Shown here: positions 43,412 through 52,704 of the stretch, in pieces | Layout: each line of letters starts with the position of its first letter | Position numbering within the stretch: the first letter of the stretch is position 1 | DNA from: Sediminibacterium sp. UBA657 | Lineage (GTDB): Bacteria; Bacteroidota; Bacteroidia; Chitinophagales; Chitinophagaceae | Length of the DNA: 64,000 nucleotides | Assembly: GCA_002299885.1 (NCBI GenBank) | Contig: DBOB01000028.1 | Location: 1 to 64,000, forward strand | Direction of reading: 5' to 3' | The notes under the pieces: model-generated | Told to the model about the DNA's origin: nothing | The model's input: only the letters and a program-made list of their open reading frames with translations | The model's database searches: none | Translations under genes and position numbers: made by a program

Positions 43412-44600
43412 TTCAAAAGCGACAGTTCCATCATTCACCGGAATAAGTTTAGGTGCCGCTTTTTTGATGGCCAATTCATCTATTGGACCGGGTTTTCTAA
43501 CTCAAACTTCCTTTTATACAGAACAACTACTCACTAGTTTTGGATTTGTAATTTTAGTTTCTATCTTACTTGATTTTGGTGCTCAAATTAATATTTGGAG
43601 AGCCATTACATTAAGTGGAATGCGGGCCCAAGAAATTGCGAATCTATTGCTTCCAGGACTTGGGTATCTTTTATCCTTATCCATTGTAGTTGGTGGATTT
43701 GCATTTAATATTGGCAATATTGCTGGTTGTGGACTTGCACTCAATTTATTAACAGGAATCAGTTTTGCAAAAGGAGCCATCTTAAGTGGTGTGATTGCCA
43801 TTGTTATTTTTTGGGTAGATGAGATTGGAAAAATGTTAGATCGCCTCACCAAAATTTTAGGCATCGTAAAAATAAGTTTGACTTTATTAATTGTATATGC
43901 AGCAAACCCTCCGATACTTGATGCAGTGCAACATAGTTTTGTGCCAGAACAAATTTCATTACTGGCCATTGTCACCATAGTGGGTGGCACTGTGGGTGGT
44001 TATATCACCTTCTCTGGAGCACATCGATTGGTTGACGCTGGTATGGTTGGGCCTGAACATATAGGCTTTGTCACCAAAAGTGCGAGCAGGGGTATTATGA
44101 TCTCTTCTTTCATGCGTTTTATTTTGTTCTTAGCTGTTGTGGGTGTGGTGTCACAAGGCGTGCATTTGGATAAAAATAATCCAGCGGCTACTGTATTTGA
44201 AACTGCAGGAGGCAGATGGGGTTTATTTGTGTTTGGTATTGTTTTATGGAGTGCCGCTATCTCATCTGTGATAGGTGCATCCTTTACCTCCTATTCATTT
44301 ATTAAAAAATTAGATATCCCATTTTTAAACCATGAACGATTAGCTATAAGTGGGTTTATCTTAATCTCTACATGCATATTTATCTGGATAGGGAAACCAA
44401 AAGAATTGTTACTTTTTGCAGGCTTAATAAATGGTTTTATACTACCATTTGCATTAGCCATCATGTTAATAGCTAGCAGAAAAATTCCTGTATTGAAACA
44501 ATACAAATATCCATTATGGATTGAAATAGCGGGCTGGCTTGTGGTTGCATTGATGGGTTCGATGAGTATTTATGCATTAATTGAAGCTATAAGTAAATAA
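43305..44600 (+). CDS. NRAMP-related transporter, YcsG-like
   Basis: Polytopic carrier with about 11 helices, up to 431 residues. It belongs to the NRAMP superfamily but TM1 reads SSIGPGFLTQT and lacks the metal-binding DPGN, and TM6 has GGHR-like GAHRLVD instead of MPH, so classical Mn/Fe transport is doubtful. B. subtilis ycsG occupies the same place next to ycsF-kipIA, hence a 5-oxoproline or related role is likely. Start is uncertain: ATG 43305 overlaps pxpA by 107 bp; ATG 43335 or TTG 43392 are alternatives. Confidence 0.8.
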   Translation: MQKPFVFMEIMKQRLKLQRIYSIHYNNTRLKSNNPNSKATVPSFTGISLGAAFLMANSSIGPGFLTQTSFYTEQLLTSFGFVILVSILLDFGAQINIWRAITLSGMRAQEIANLLLPGLGYLLSLSIVVGGFAFNIGNIAGCGLALNLLTGISFAKGAILSGVIAIVIFWVDEIGKMLDRLTKILGIVKISLTLLIVYAANPPILDAVQHSFVPEQISLLAIVTIVGGTVGGYITFSGAHRLVDAGMVGPEHIGFVTKSASRGIMISSFMRFILFLAVVGVVSQGVHLDKNNPAATVFETAGGRWGLFVFGIVLWSAAISSVIGASFTSYSFIKKLDIPFLNHERLAISGFILISTCIFIWIGKPKELLLFAGLINGFILPFALAIMLIASRKIPVLKQYKYPLWIEIAGWLVVALMGSMSIYALIEAISK

Positions 44601-44613
44601 TCGACTATTTTAA

Positions 44614-47016
44614 TTAGTTGACTTTCACATCAGCATCCAACATATCCAACTTTTGTTCCTTTGGCTTTACCCCAAAATTGTATCGAATATTGATCCCGAA
44701 TCTTCTTGTATCATTCTCTCTAAATCCTACGGCATAAATGCTCCCTTGTCTTAGCGTAAAAGTATTCTTATTGGTAAAGAAGATATCGTTCATGGATAAG
44801 GTCACCGTTAATTTTTTATTCAAAAATTGTCTATTCAATGAACTATTCAATTGACCAAAATTATCCAATTCATAAAATTGTTGTTGGCCATTGGTTCTCC
44901 AAAATCCATTGATCGTAAATGTGGATAGTTTATCTAATTTCAATGATTGGAAAGTAAAGAAAGTCCAAGTGGCTTTGTCAAAAACAATTGGTTTTTCTTC
45001 ATAAATACCATTGTATACATTATGGTTTAATTGGGCACCTACTACAGCAAAATAAGCTTTACCTGGAGGAATCACAGCGATACCCCTAAAATAAGTCTCT
45101 CTACTTTTACCAAGATTGTCATAAGTACGATAAGCTACTTGATTATTGGTTGGGGATTGGTAGAGCACATTAGTGAAAATATCTTTGGTCTCATTTACAC
45201 CAAAAGCAAATATGGGTTTGTCGTCCACGCTTATATTCGCCTCATAGTTAGATGTGAATTGTGGCTTTAAACTCGGATTACCAGATTCGTATAAAAAAGG
45301 ATCGATGTATCTTGGAAAAGGATTTAAGAATTCATAACTAGGCCTGCTAATGGTTTTGCGATACACTAAATAACCCCTCATTTCATAGCCAGAAATTTTA
45401 AATAATTTACGACTTAAAAACACATAAGGGAAAGCATCAGTTCTGTTCAGTGAAAAAGAAGTATCAGAAGGAATTCTTTGATTACCCTGCATGATGGTTT
45501 GCTCTACCCTAGTTCCAAATTTAAGCACCACTGCACCCCAGGTTTTTGAACCTTGTAAATAGCCTGCATTGATCTGTTCTTTAAAAGTATAGGCACTTGT
45601 TCTAAAAGCATCTTTTACGATAATGCCATTTAAATCTTTTTGATAATTGGCATTGTTTCTGAAAGTTAAAATGCTGGATTTTAAACCGGCTTCGAAAGTG
45701 ATACCAAATCGCTTCTTTTTATAATCTGTCTGATAGGTTAGAAAATCTCTATCATTTGTAAAATTACCAGATCCTTTGGATGCAAGTCCACCTGCAAAAA
45801 ATGTATTATTATAGGTTTGATCTGTATTGGATTGAATAAAATTATAGGAAAAATCTATTGTCCATTCACCACCTAAAGAATCTAATTTAAGTTTTGACCT
45901 TACTGATTGGTTGAAATTAAAATTTGAACCGTCATTTTCTACCAAGGAGGCAATCGCACTTAAATTTTTCTTTGCAGAAATTTTTTCTAATATAGACTCA
46001 TTATTTGTAGAATTGATAAATGATTGTCCACTCACCCTGGCATCATAGTTTAATTCAAAACGATCTGTCCAATTTCTACCTACACCAAATCCAATGTAAG
46101 CAGATCTATTTGGGCTCAAAGTTTTTGCAGTTTGTTTTAACACGGTGTCTAGGGATAAAAATCGGTCTGTATTTACAATACTATACCCGTCATTTTGATT
46201 GTACTGTGTATTCAAATATGAATTGTACTTATCTGTAGTATTGTTTAATGTAAGTCCAAGGAATTGATTGCCATAAACCCCTTGATTCATTCCAGTATTC
46301 ACTGAACCATTCAAGCCAATCTTGATTCCTTTTTTTAAAACAATATTGACTACCCCACCCCCACCAGATGCGTCGTATTTTGCAGAAGGCGTCCTTACTA
46401 ATTCAATTTTTTGAATGGAACTTGGTGGTAAACTTTTTAACAATGTAGCCATATCAGATGCGCTCATTCTCAATTCTCTGCCGTTGATTTGAATGCCTGC
46501 TGGAGACAATCCATTCAAATAAATATTGCCGTCCTGGTCGATGAAAATACCTGGAATTTTTTCCATAGTCTCATAGGCATTGGTAGACGCAGCTGCTAAA
46601 GGCTCTGGATCCACGACCGATTTATCATCCTCTTGTCTTATCAAAGGTTTTGTTGAGGTCACCACCACCTCTTTCAACTGACCATTCGATTCTTTAAGTT
46701 GAATCTTTAAATTATTTAATTTTTCAAATTTGATTGTTCTATTATCAATTTGATACCCAACTGCACTTGTTGTAAACTTGTACAATTTGCCTGGCTGTAA
46801 CATCACATTTACTTGGCCATTGCTATCTGCTACTTGATTTATGGAGTTAGCACTATCAATCATTTGAATGGATATATTGGCAAAAGCAATGGATTGATTT
46901 TTACCATCCACTACCGTTAACTTCAATGGTGTCATTTGAGCATACCCAATCTTATGCATCAAAACAATGAGTAAAAACCCAATTACTCTAAAATGAAATT
47001 TTTTAAACCAAATCAT
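44614..47016 (-). CDS. TonB-receptor-like outer-membrane beta-barrel protein
   Basis: 800 residues. Signal peptide about 1-26 (FHFRVIGFLLIVLMHKIGYAQ); CarboxypepD-regulatory-like beta-sandwich about 30-110; plug domain about 125-225 (EVVVTSTKPLIRQEDDK, LSPAGIQINGRELR, VNIVLKKG); then a large barrel. Resembles the 'outer membrane beta-barrel family' group common in Bacteroidota, of unknown ligand. Ends 13 bp from the NRAMP-related gene (convergent). Confidence 0.87.
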   Translation of the reverse strand: MIWFKKFHFRVIGFLLIVLMHKIGYAQMTPLKLTVVDGKNQSIAFANISIQMIDSANSINQVADSNGQVNVMLQPGKLYKFTTSAVGYQIDNRTIKFEKLNNLKIQLKESNGQLKEVVVTSTKPLIRQEDDKSVVDPEPLAAASTNAYETMEKIPGIFIDQDGNIYLNGLSPAGIQINGRELRMSASDMATLLKSLPPSSIQKIELVRTPSAKYDASGGGGVVNIVLKKGIKIGLNGSVNTGMNQGVYGNQFLGLTLNNTTDKYNSYLNTQYNQNDGYSIVNTDRFLSLDTVLKQTAKTLSPNRSAYIGFGVGRNWTDRFELNYDARVSGQSFINSTNNESILEKISAKKNLSAIASLVENDGSNFNFNQSVRSKLKLDSLGGEWTIDFSYNFIQSNTDQTYNNTFFAGGLASKGSGNFTNDRDFLTYQTDYKKKRFGITFEAGLKSSILTFRNNANYQKDLNGIIVKDAFRTSAYTFKEQINAGYLQGSKTWGAVVLKFGTRVEQTIMQGNQRIPSDTSFSLNRTDAFPYVFLSRKLFKISGYEMRGYLVYRKTISRPSYEFLNPFPRYIDPFLYESGNPSLKPQFTSNYEANISVDDKPIFAFGVNETKDIFTNVLYQSPTNNQVAYRTYDNLGKSRETYFRGIAVIPPGKAYFAVVGAQLNHNVYNGIYEEKPIVFDKATWTFFTFQSLKLDKLSTFTINGFWRTNGQQQFYELDNFGQLNSSLNRQFLNKKLTVTLSMNDIFFTNKNTFTLRQGSIYAVGFRENDTRRFGINIRYNFGVKPKEQKLDMLDADVKVN

Positions 47017-47035
47017 GAATCAAAAATAATATTTG

Positions 47036-47108
<73 letters not shown>

Positions 47109-47130
47109 TATTTTAAAATGTTCCTACAAT

Positions 47131-47162
47131 AAAAAGAGCAACGAAAAATCGTTGCTCTTTTT
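47131..47162 (-). terminator. Terminator after gltA
   Basis: AAAAAGAGCAACG-AAAAAT-CGTTGCTCTTTTT, 13-bp stem; minus-strand U-run. Separates gltA from tRNA-Ala. Confidence 0.93.
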
Positions 47163-47178
47163 AAATACAAGATTTTAT

Positions 47179-48501
47179 TTAAATTAAATTTTCTCCTACG
47201 CCGTCGATCCAATCCTTTACAGCTGCAGTCGTAACAGATTTTGGACGCTCTAATGGGAAGCCTAACGCACGATCCCATGTCAAACTTGCCAATACACCTA
47301 AAGCACGACTTACTGCAAATAAAACGGTATAGAATTCATATTCCACAATGCCATAATGCACTAACAATGCACCACTATGTGCATCCACATTCGGCCATGG
47401 ATTTTTTACTTTTCCTAATGACTCTAAAATTGGTGGTACAGTTTCATAAATATTCCAAACCGTATTCACTAATTTATCATTTGGTAAATGTTTTTTACCA
47501 AATTCCATTTGTGCTGTGAAACGAGGATCAGTTTTTCTTAATACTGCGTGACCATATCCTGGCACCACCTTACCTGCACCCAATGTCTTTTGAACATAGT
47601 CAACAATCTGCTCTTTAGAAGGACTATCAGTTCCAATTGCTTCTTGCATTTCAAAAATCCATTTGATTACTTCTTGATTTGCTAATCCATGTAAAGGACC
47701 AGCTAAACCATTCATACCTGCAGCGTAACTTAAATAAGGATCACTCAATGCAGATCCTACTAAATGCGTTGTATGCGCAGACACGTTACCACCTTCATGG
47801 TCTGCATGTATCGTCATATATAAACGCATCAATTCTTTTGTACTCTCATCTTCATAACCCATCATATAGGCAAGGTTACCTGCCCAATCCAATAAACCAT
47901 TTGGATGAATATGTTCGTTGTTCTTATATTTTCTTCTGTAGATATACGCAGCAATTCTTGGCAATCTTGCAATCAAGTCCATTGAATCGTCATAAGTATA
48001 TTGCCAGTAATCTTTCTTATTCATGCCCTTCGCATACTCTTGCGCAAACTTACTTTGAGTTTGTAATGCCATCACTGCTGCAACATACATTGTCATTGGG
48101 TGTGCACTTAAAGGAAATGCATCTATCACATCAAATACATGAGAAGGCACATGGCTTCTTCTTTGCCAGTTACTAGTAATTTTTTTAACATCTCTGTCAG
48201 TTGGTAATTCCCCAATCATCATTAGGTAAAATAACCCTTCTGGTAATGGCTCATCCCCACCTTCTACTTTTGGTAATTTTGCTTGTAATTCTGGAATGGA
48301 AAATCCACGGAAACGGATACCTTCTTGGGCATCTAATAAACTTGTCTCAGTTACAAGACCAGTCATGCCTCTCATACCTTGGTATACCTGCGCTAAAGTG
48401 ATGTCTCCAATCTTTTTTTCACCATGCACTTTAAGCATTTCTTTGATCTCATTAGCAGCTACTGTTGCTTTCTCACCAAACCTGTCTTTGATCTCTTCCA
48501 T
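47179..48501 (-). CDS. gltA: Citrate synthase, mitochondrial-type
   Basis: 440-residue condensing enzyme of oxaloacetate and acetyl-CoA. Active-site residues: H271 (AGPLHGLANQE), H318 (VPGYGHAVLRKTDPR) and Asp in VDAHSGALL (about 373); H235 in HADHEGGNVSAHT. Stretches such as GLVTETSLLDAQEGIRFRGF and LLDWAGNLAYMMGY resemble the eukaryotic/mitochondrial type I group rather than the E. coli NADH-inhibited form. Monocistronic with its own -7 box and terminator. Feeds the same cycle as sucAB. Confidence 0.94.
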   Translation of the reverse strand: MEEIKDRFGEKATVAANEIKEMLKVHGEKKIGDITLAQVYQGMRGMTGLVTETSLLDAQEGIRFRGFSIPELQAKLPKVEGGDEPLPEGLFYLMMIGELPTDRDVKKITSNWQRRSHVPSHVFDVIDAFPLSAHPMTMYVAAVMALQTQSKFAQEYAKGMNKKDYWQYTYDDSMDLIARLPRIAAYIYRRKYKNNEHIHPNGLLDWAGNLAYMMGYEDESTKELMRLYMTIHADHEGGNVSAHTTHLVGSALSDPYLSYAAGMNGLAGPLHGLANQEVIKWIFEMQEAIGTDSPSKEQIVDYVQKTLGAGKVVPGYGHAVLRKTDPRFTAQMEFGKKHLPNDKLVNTVWNIYETVPPILESLGKVKNPWPNVDAHSGALLVHYGIVEYEFYTVLFAVSRALGVLASLTWDRALGFPLERPKSVTTAAVKDWIDGVGENLI

Positions 48502-48544
48502 ATATCCAATGATTATAGTTAATAAATCGATTTAAAATTGGACA

Positions 48545-48552
48545 CAAAGTTA
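48545..48552 (-). promoter_or_regulatory. -7 box for gltA
   Basis: Minus-strand TAACTTTG (TAnnTTTG) 43 bases upstream of the gltA start and just after the lptF/G stop. -33 is not clear. Confidence 0.5.
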
Positions 48553-48564
48553 ACTAAGAAATGC

Positions 48565-49656
48565 TTATTTAGGGGCTTTTTTGTATAAATAATAGACCAC
48601 GAATACAAAAATAATGTTGGGTATCCAAGCCGCTATGAATGGAGGTAAATTACCCTTTGTTGAGAAGATGGTAGAGAACCTATCAGTGATGATGAACAAG
48701 GCCGCAATGGTAAAACCCATCGCCAAATGTGCCCCACTTCCACCCCTTACTTTTCGGCCAGCAATAATAGCACCAATCATGGTTAAAAGCAAGACTGTAA
48801 TAGGGGTTGCATCACGTCTATAACGTTCTATTTTCAACTCATTCAATCCCTCTGAACCCCTTAAAGCCTCCACCCTAATCTGTTTGATAAGTTGTGGGGT
48901 AGTTAATTTGTCTTTGGCATATTTATCTTTCTCTAAGTCCACTGGTTTGAAAGGATATTTTTTATGGACATTAGGCAGATACGACACCAGTTCCTTTTTG
49001 TCTGTTACTTTTCGCTCCAACACTTCGGACAATTCCCAATCCTTCTTTGCTGTATCCCAAATAATTGCTTCCGCTCGAATATTATATACTACTTGATCCC
49101 CCTTGACAGTGTAAGCAAAAAAGTTACTTCCTCTTTTGTAAGCAGTATCGTACCCATAAATTCCTGCGTATGTAAAGGAATCAATTCTAAAATAATAGTC
49201 GTTAGAGCCTCTTAATAAGGCATTGTAAGATGAGTTCGCATCAATATAAGTGGCTTCAAAATCGCCGCGAATATTATTTGCTTTTGGCACAATCCATTGG
49301 TTGGATATCCATAAAACCAATCCTAAAAATAAACCTCCTATCCAATAAGGTCTTAACCATCTGTTGTAAGAAGTACCACTCGCTAAAATTGGAACAATCT
49401 CTGTTTGTCCTGCCATTTTAGAAGTAAAAAAGATGACCGCAATAAAAACAAACAATGGAAATAACAGTGCAATAATATGGGGTATAAATCCAACATAATA
49501 ATTATTTATGATCTCGGAACTCGTCAAACCAGAACGTACAAAATCATCCGTTTTTTCACTCACATCAATCACCACTGCAATGACTGCAAAGAAAAAAATG
49601 GCAAAGAAAAACACAGCCAAGAATTTTTTTAATATGTACCAATCCAGTTTTTTCAA
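48565..49656 (-). CDS. LptF/LptG family lipopolysaccharide export permease
   Basis: 363-residue inner-membrane subunit of the LptB2FG exporter. N-terminal LDWYILKKFLAVFFFAIFFF starts TM1; TM2-3 around LLFPLFVFIAVIFFTSK; a periplasmic beta-jellyroll (about 130-260); C-terminal helices. LptF versus LptG cannot be told apart with certainty. Three bp after tgt, so co-transcribed, an association common in Bacteroidota. Confidence 0.9.
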   Translation of the reverse strand: MKKLDWYILKKFLAVFFFAIFFFAVIAVVIDVSEKTDDFVRSGLTSSEIINNYYVGFIPHIIALLFPLFVFIAVIFFTSKMAGQTEIVPILASGTSYNRWLRPYWIGGLFLGLVLWISNQWIVPKANNIRGDFEATYIDANSSYNALLRGSNDYYFRIDSFTYAGIYGYDTAYKRGSNFFAYTVKGDQVVYNIRAEAIIWDTAKKDWELSEVLERKVTDKKELVSYLPNVHKKYPFKPVDLEKDKYAKDKLTTPQLIKQIRVEALRGSEGLNELKIERYRRDATPITVLLLTMIGAIIAGRKVRGGSGAHLAMGFTIAALFIITDRFSTIFSTKGNLPPFIAAWIPNIIFVFVVYYLYKKAPK

Positions 49657-49659
49657 TGC

Positions 49660-50799
49660 TTATAATCTTTTACTGATTTGAGGAATCATGGCCGTTTTCC
49701 ATGCTTTATAATCCCCGGCAATAATATGTATTCTTGCTTGTTCAACCAACCACAGATAAAAAGAGAGGTTTTGAATACTTGCAAGTTGCAACCCTAGTAT
49801 TTCATCTGCTACAAATAAATGTCTGATATACCCTTTGGTATAATACTGACTCATTTCATTTGGAATGCCCGGGTCTATTGGACTAAAGTCTTTATACCAT
49901 TTTTTGTTTTTAATATTGATGACCCCTTGAGAAGTGAATATCATCCCATTTCTCCCATTTCTGGTAGGCATAACACAATCAAACATATCTACCCCAAGGT
50001 CAATGGCCTCTAAAAGATTCCATGGCGTGCCTACACCCATTAAATAACGTGGTTTATCCTTTGGTAAGTTTTCACAACATAAGGCAGTGAATTCATAAAG
50101 TTCTTCCTCCGTCTCCCCTACACTCAATCCACCAATGGCATTACCCACTGCATTTTTTGAAGCAATGTATTCACAAGAAGCTTTCCTTAAATCCTTGTAT
50201 AATCCTCCCTGAACAATTGGAAATAAATTCTGCGTATGTCCATATAAGTCGGGCGTTTCTGCCAATCTATTAAAGCATCTGTCCAACCAAGTATGTGTCA
50301 AGTCCATGCTTTTACGCACGTATTCGTAGGTACTTGGTATTGGCGGACATTCATCAAATGCCATTATAATATCTGCACCAATACTTCTTTGAATATCCAT
50401 CACATTCTCCGGTGTAAACAAATGCTTGCTACCATCTATATGCGATTGAAACACCACACCTTCGGGCTTGATTTTTCTGTTATTGGCCAAGGAAAATACT
50501 TGGTAGCCGCCACTATCGGTTAAAATAGGACGATCCCACCCCATAAACTTATGTAAACCACCTGCTGCTTCTAAAACTTCAGTGCCTGGTCTTAAATATA
50601 AATGATAGGTATTCCCAAGGATAATTTTTGCGTTGATATCCTGCTTTAATTGTTGTTGTGTAACCGCTTTTACAGAACCAATGGTCCCCACAGGCATGAA
50701 TATAGGGGTCTGGATAACGCCATGATCGGTCGTGATGGTACCTGCTCTCGAAGCACCTAGTTGACTCTCTGCTGCTAATTCAAATTGTAATGCCGCCAT
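49660..50799 (-). CDS. tgt: Queuine/preQ1 tRNA-guanine transglycosylase
   Basis: Exchanges G34 for preQ1 in tRNAs with GUN anticodons. 379 residues: TPIFMPVGTIGSVKAV, D95 in LTDSGGYQVFSL, VQGGLYKDLR, and nucleophile D274 in FDCVMPTRNGRNG. The C-terminal CxCxxC-x-H zinc site of E. coli Tgt is missing: the corresponding stretch (309-327) reads DPGIPNEMSQYYTKGYIRH. The start codon follows a -7 box by four bases. Works before QueA, encoded at 14 kb. Confidence 0.94.
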   Translation of the reverse strand: MAALQFELAAESQLGASRAGTITTDHGVIQTPIFMPVGTIGSVKAVTQQQLKQDINAKIILGNTYHLYLRPGTEVLEAAGGLHKFMGWDRPILTDSGGYQVFSLANNRKIKPEGVVFQSHIDGSKHLFTPENVMDIQRSIGADIIMAFDECPPIPSTYEYVRKSMDLTHTWLDRCFNRLAETPDLYGHTQNLFPIVQGGLYKDLRKASCEYIASKNAVGNAIGGLSVGETEEELYEFTALCCENLPKDKPRYLMGVGTPWNLLEAIDLGVDMFDCVMPTRNGRNGMIFTSQGVINIKNKKWYKDFSPIDPGIPNEMSQYYTKGYIRHLFVADEILGLQLASIQNLSFYLWLVEQARIHIIAGDYKAWKTAMIPQISKRL

Positions 50800-50803
50800 G
50801 GGA

Positions 50804-50811
50804 CAAAGGTA
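50804..50811 (-). promoter_or_regulatory. -7 box for tgt-lptF/G
   Basis: Minus-strand TACCTTTG, exact consensus, separated from ATG 50799 by TCCC. Predicted transcription start is at or next to the start codon. Confidence 0.6.
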
Positions 50812-50825
50812 AGGTCAAAAATCTT

Positions 50826-50833
50826 TACTTTTG
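50826..50833 (+). promoter_or_regulatory. -7 box for GT2-rsmG
   Basis: TACTTTTG, exact consensus, separated from ATG 50838 by CGCT. Only 14 bases separate it from the opposing tgt box. Confidence 0.6.
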
Positions 50834-50837
50834 CGCT

Positions 50838-51980
50838 ATGACGATCAACTTACCCTTTTCAACAGCAGTTCTAAATGAACTACTTATTGGCTTTTTTGCA
50901 GCAGTTATTGCCATTCAGGTTTTTTACTACCTCTTCTTTTTTTTAAGATTAGCAATTTATAAGAAACCAACAAAAACAGTCCATGTAGAGCACCCTATTT
51001 CTGTGGTGATTTGCGCGCGTGACGAAGCACATAATTTAGCCAATACTTTACCAGGTGTTTTGGTGCAGGAATATAGCACCACACATGAAGTTGTTTTAGT
51101 GAATGACAATTCAGAAGATGAAACCAAATATTTATTAGATGAATTTAAAAAGTCATTTAAAAATTTAAATCCAGTCTTGTTGACACAGGAAGCAAAAATG
51201 ATTGCAGGAAAAAAATTCCCGCTTTCTATGGGAATCAAGTCGGCTAAAAATGAAACCTTATTATTAACCGATGCAGATTGTTTACCAGCAAGTGAGCATT
51301 GGATGCGTTTGATGCAGGATGGATATGATGAAGGAAAAGAAATAGTATTAGGATATGGCGCTTATAAAAAGAAGCCAGGCTTACTCAATAAGCTCATTCG
51401 CTTTGAGACCTTTCAAACTGCTTTACAATATTTATCCTATGCCCTAGCAGGATTACCTTATATGGGTGTTGGTCGAAACCTTTCTTATAAGCGTGAATTA
51501 TTTATTAAGAATAAAGGCTTCTCTTCCATCAATCAAATCCCAAGTGGTGACGATGATTTATTTATCAATCAAGTGGCGAATAGACGCAATACAGCGATTG
51601 TAGTGGATCATGATGCTCATACACTCAGCGAACCTAAGACTACATTTAAAGAATGGATGAGCCAAAAATACCGCCATTACACTACGAGTAAATTTTATAA
51701 AAAGAAGCACGTTTTTTTATTAGGCTTATATTCAATGAGTCAATTTTTAGTCTATCCGGCTTTGATTGTAGCGCTTGTGTTTACAAAAGAATATGTAATC
51801 ATTTTAAGTATTTGGGGATTTAGAGCAATTCTACAAGGACTTATTTTGCGCGGTGCAATGAAAAAATTAAATGAGCTTGACTTATGGCCTTGGTTTATTT
51901 TATTTGATATATGGTCGATATTCTATTATTTGATTACCTTGCCTAGCGTATGGAAAGCTCCACAGAAAAATTGGAATTAA
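50838..51980 (+). CDS. Family 2 glycosyltransferase, membrane-bound
   Basis: 380 residues from ATG 50838. One N-terminal helix (LLIGFFAAVIAIQVFYYLFFFL), then a GT-A domain with PISVVICARDEAHNL, LLTDADCLPAS (DxD-like metal site) and GVGRNLSYKRELF / SGDDDLFI, then two or three C-terminal helices. Probably a processive or lipid-linked sugar transferase for envelope glycans; acceptor unknown. A start at 50790 would read through the promoter. Overlaps rsmG by 31 bp. Confidence 0.88.
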   Translation: MTINLPFSTAVLNELLIGFFAAVIAIQVFYYLFFFLRLAIYKKPTKTVHVEHPISVVICARDEAHNLANTLPGVLVQEYSTTHEVVLVNDNSEDETKYLLDEFKKSFKNLNPVLLTQEAKMIAGKKFPLSMGIKSAKNETLLLTDADCLPASEHWMRLMQDGYDEGKEIVLGYGAYKKKPGLLNKLIRFETFQTALQYLSYALAGLPYMGVGRNLSYKRELFIKNKGFSSINQIPSGDDDLFINQVANRRNTAIVVDHDAHTLSEPKTTFKEWMSQKYRHYTTSKFYKKKHVFLLGLYSMSQFLVYPALIVALVFTKEYVIILSIWGFRAILQGLILRGAMKKLNELDLWPWFILFDIWSIFYYLITLPSVWKAPQKNWN

Positions 51981-52588
51981 TCACTAGATACTTTGATGAT
52001 TTTACACCTATACAATTAGCACAATTGTCTGGGTTAGAAGCTGCATACCAGGAATGGAATGCAAAGATCAATGTAGTATCAAGAAAAGATATTGACCAGA
52101 TATACTTACACCATGTGTTGCACTCGCTTAGTATTGCTGCCATTGCAGAATGGACTCCAGGCACACAAGTGATTGATATTGGCTGTGGTGGTGGTTTCCC
52201 TACTGTTCCATTGGCTATTTTTTTTCCAGAGGTACAATTTTATGCAGTCGATAGTATTGCTAAAAAATTAAAAGTGGTGGATGCGGTTTGTGAAATGGTA
52301 GGCATTAAAAATATTGAGACAAAGCATACCCGTGTAGAAGATATCAAAAATAAAAAGTTCGATTACGCAGTGAGTAGAGCCGTGGCGCCACTTAAAGATT
52401 TATGGAGATGGGCGAACCCTGTGCTCGTTAAAAAAGCAAATCAACCCAATAGTTTAATTTGTTTGAAGGGCGGCGACTTACACCAAGAGATTTTTGAAAG
52501 TGGCACTCGTCCTAAGATGATGCCGATCTACGATATCTTTAAAGAGGATTATTTTAAAGAAAAGTTTATCATTCAAGTTAAGAAATAA
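51950..52588 (+). CDS. rsmG: 16S rRNA (guanine527-N7)-methyltransferase
   Basis: SAM-dependent enzyme modifying G527 of 16S rRNA. 212 residues: EWNAKINVVSRKDIDQIYLHHVLHSL, SAM motif VIDIGCGGGFPTVPLAIFFP, VSRAVAPLKDLWRWANP. Begins inside the last 31 bp of the glycosyltransferase gene, so translation is coupled. Ends in a perfect palindrome acting as terminator. Confidence 0.94.
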   Translation: MESSTEKLELITRYFDDFTPIQLAQLSGLEAAYQEWNAKINVVSRKDIDQIYLHHVLHSLSIAAIAEWTPGTQVIDIGCGGGFPTVPLAIFFPEVQFYAVDSIAKKLKVVDAVCEMVGIKNIETKHTRVEDIKNKKFDYAVSRAVAPLKDLWRWANPVLVKKANQPNSLICLKGGDLHQEIFESGTRPKMMPIYDIFKEDYFKEKFIIQVKK

Positions 52589-52616
52589 ATAAGGCGTTCA
52601 ATTGAACGCCTTATTT
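52587..52616. terminator. Palindromic terminator after rsmG
   Basis: A 30-bp perfect palindrome (core AAGGCGTTCA / TGAACGCCTT) beginning inside the rsmG stop codon, followed by T-rich sequence. It can act on both convergent genes. Confidence 0.85.
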
Positions 52617-52704
52617 TATAATTTTAAAATTCTGAAACAACACCTATACCTCGCTCGATCACAGCATTGTTTCAAAACTTCTCTCTCTTAAATATCGATA
52701 CTAA

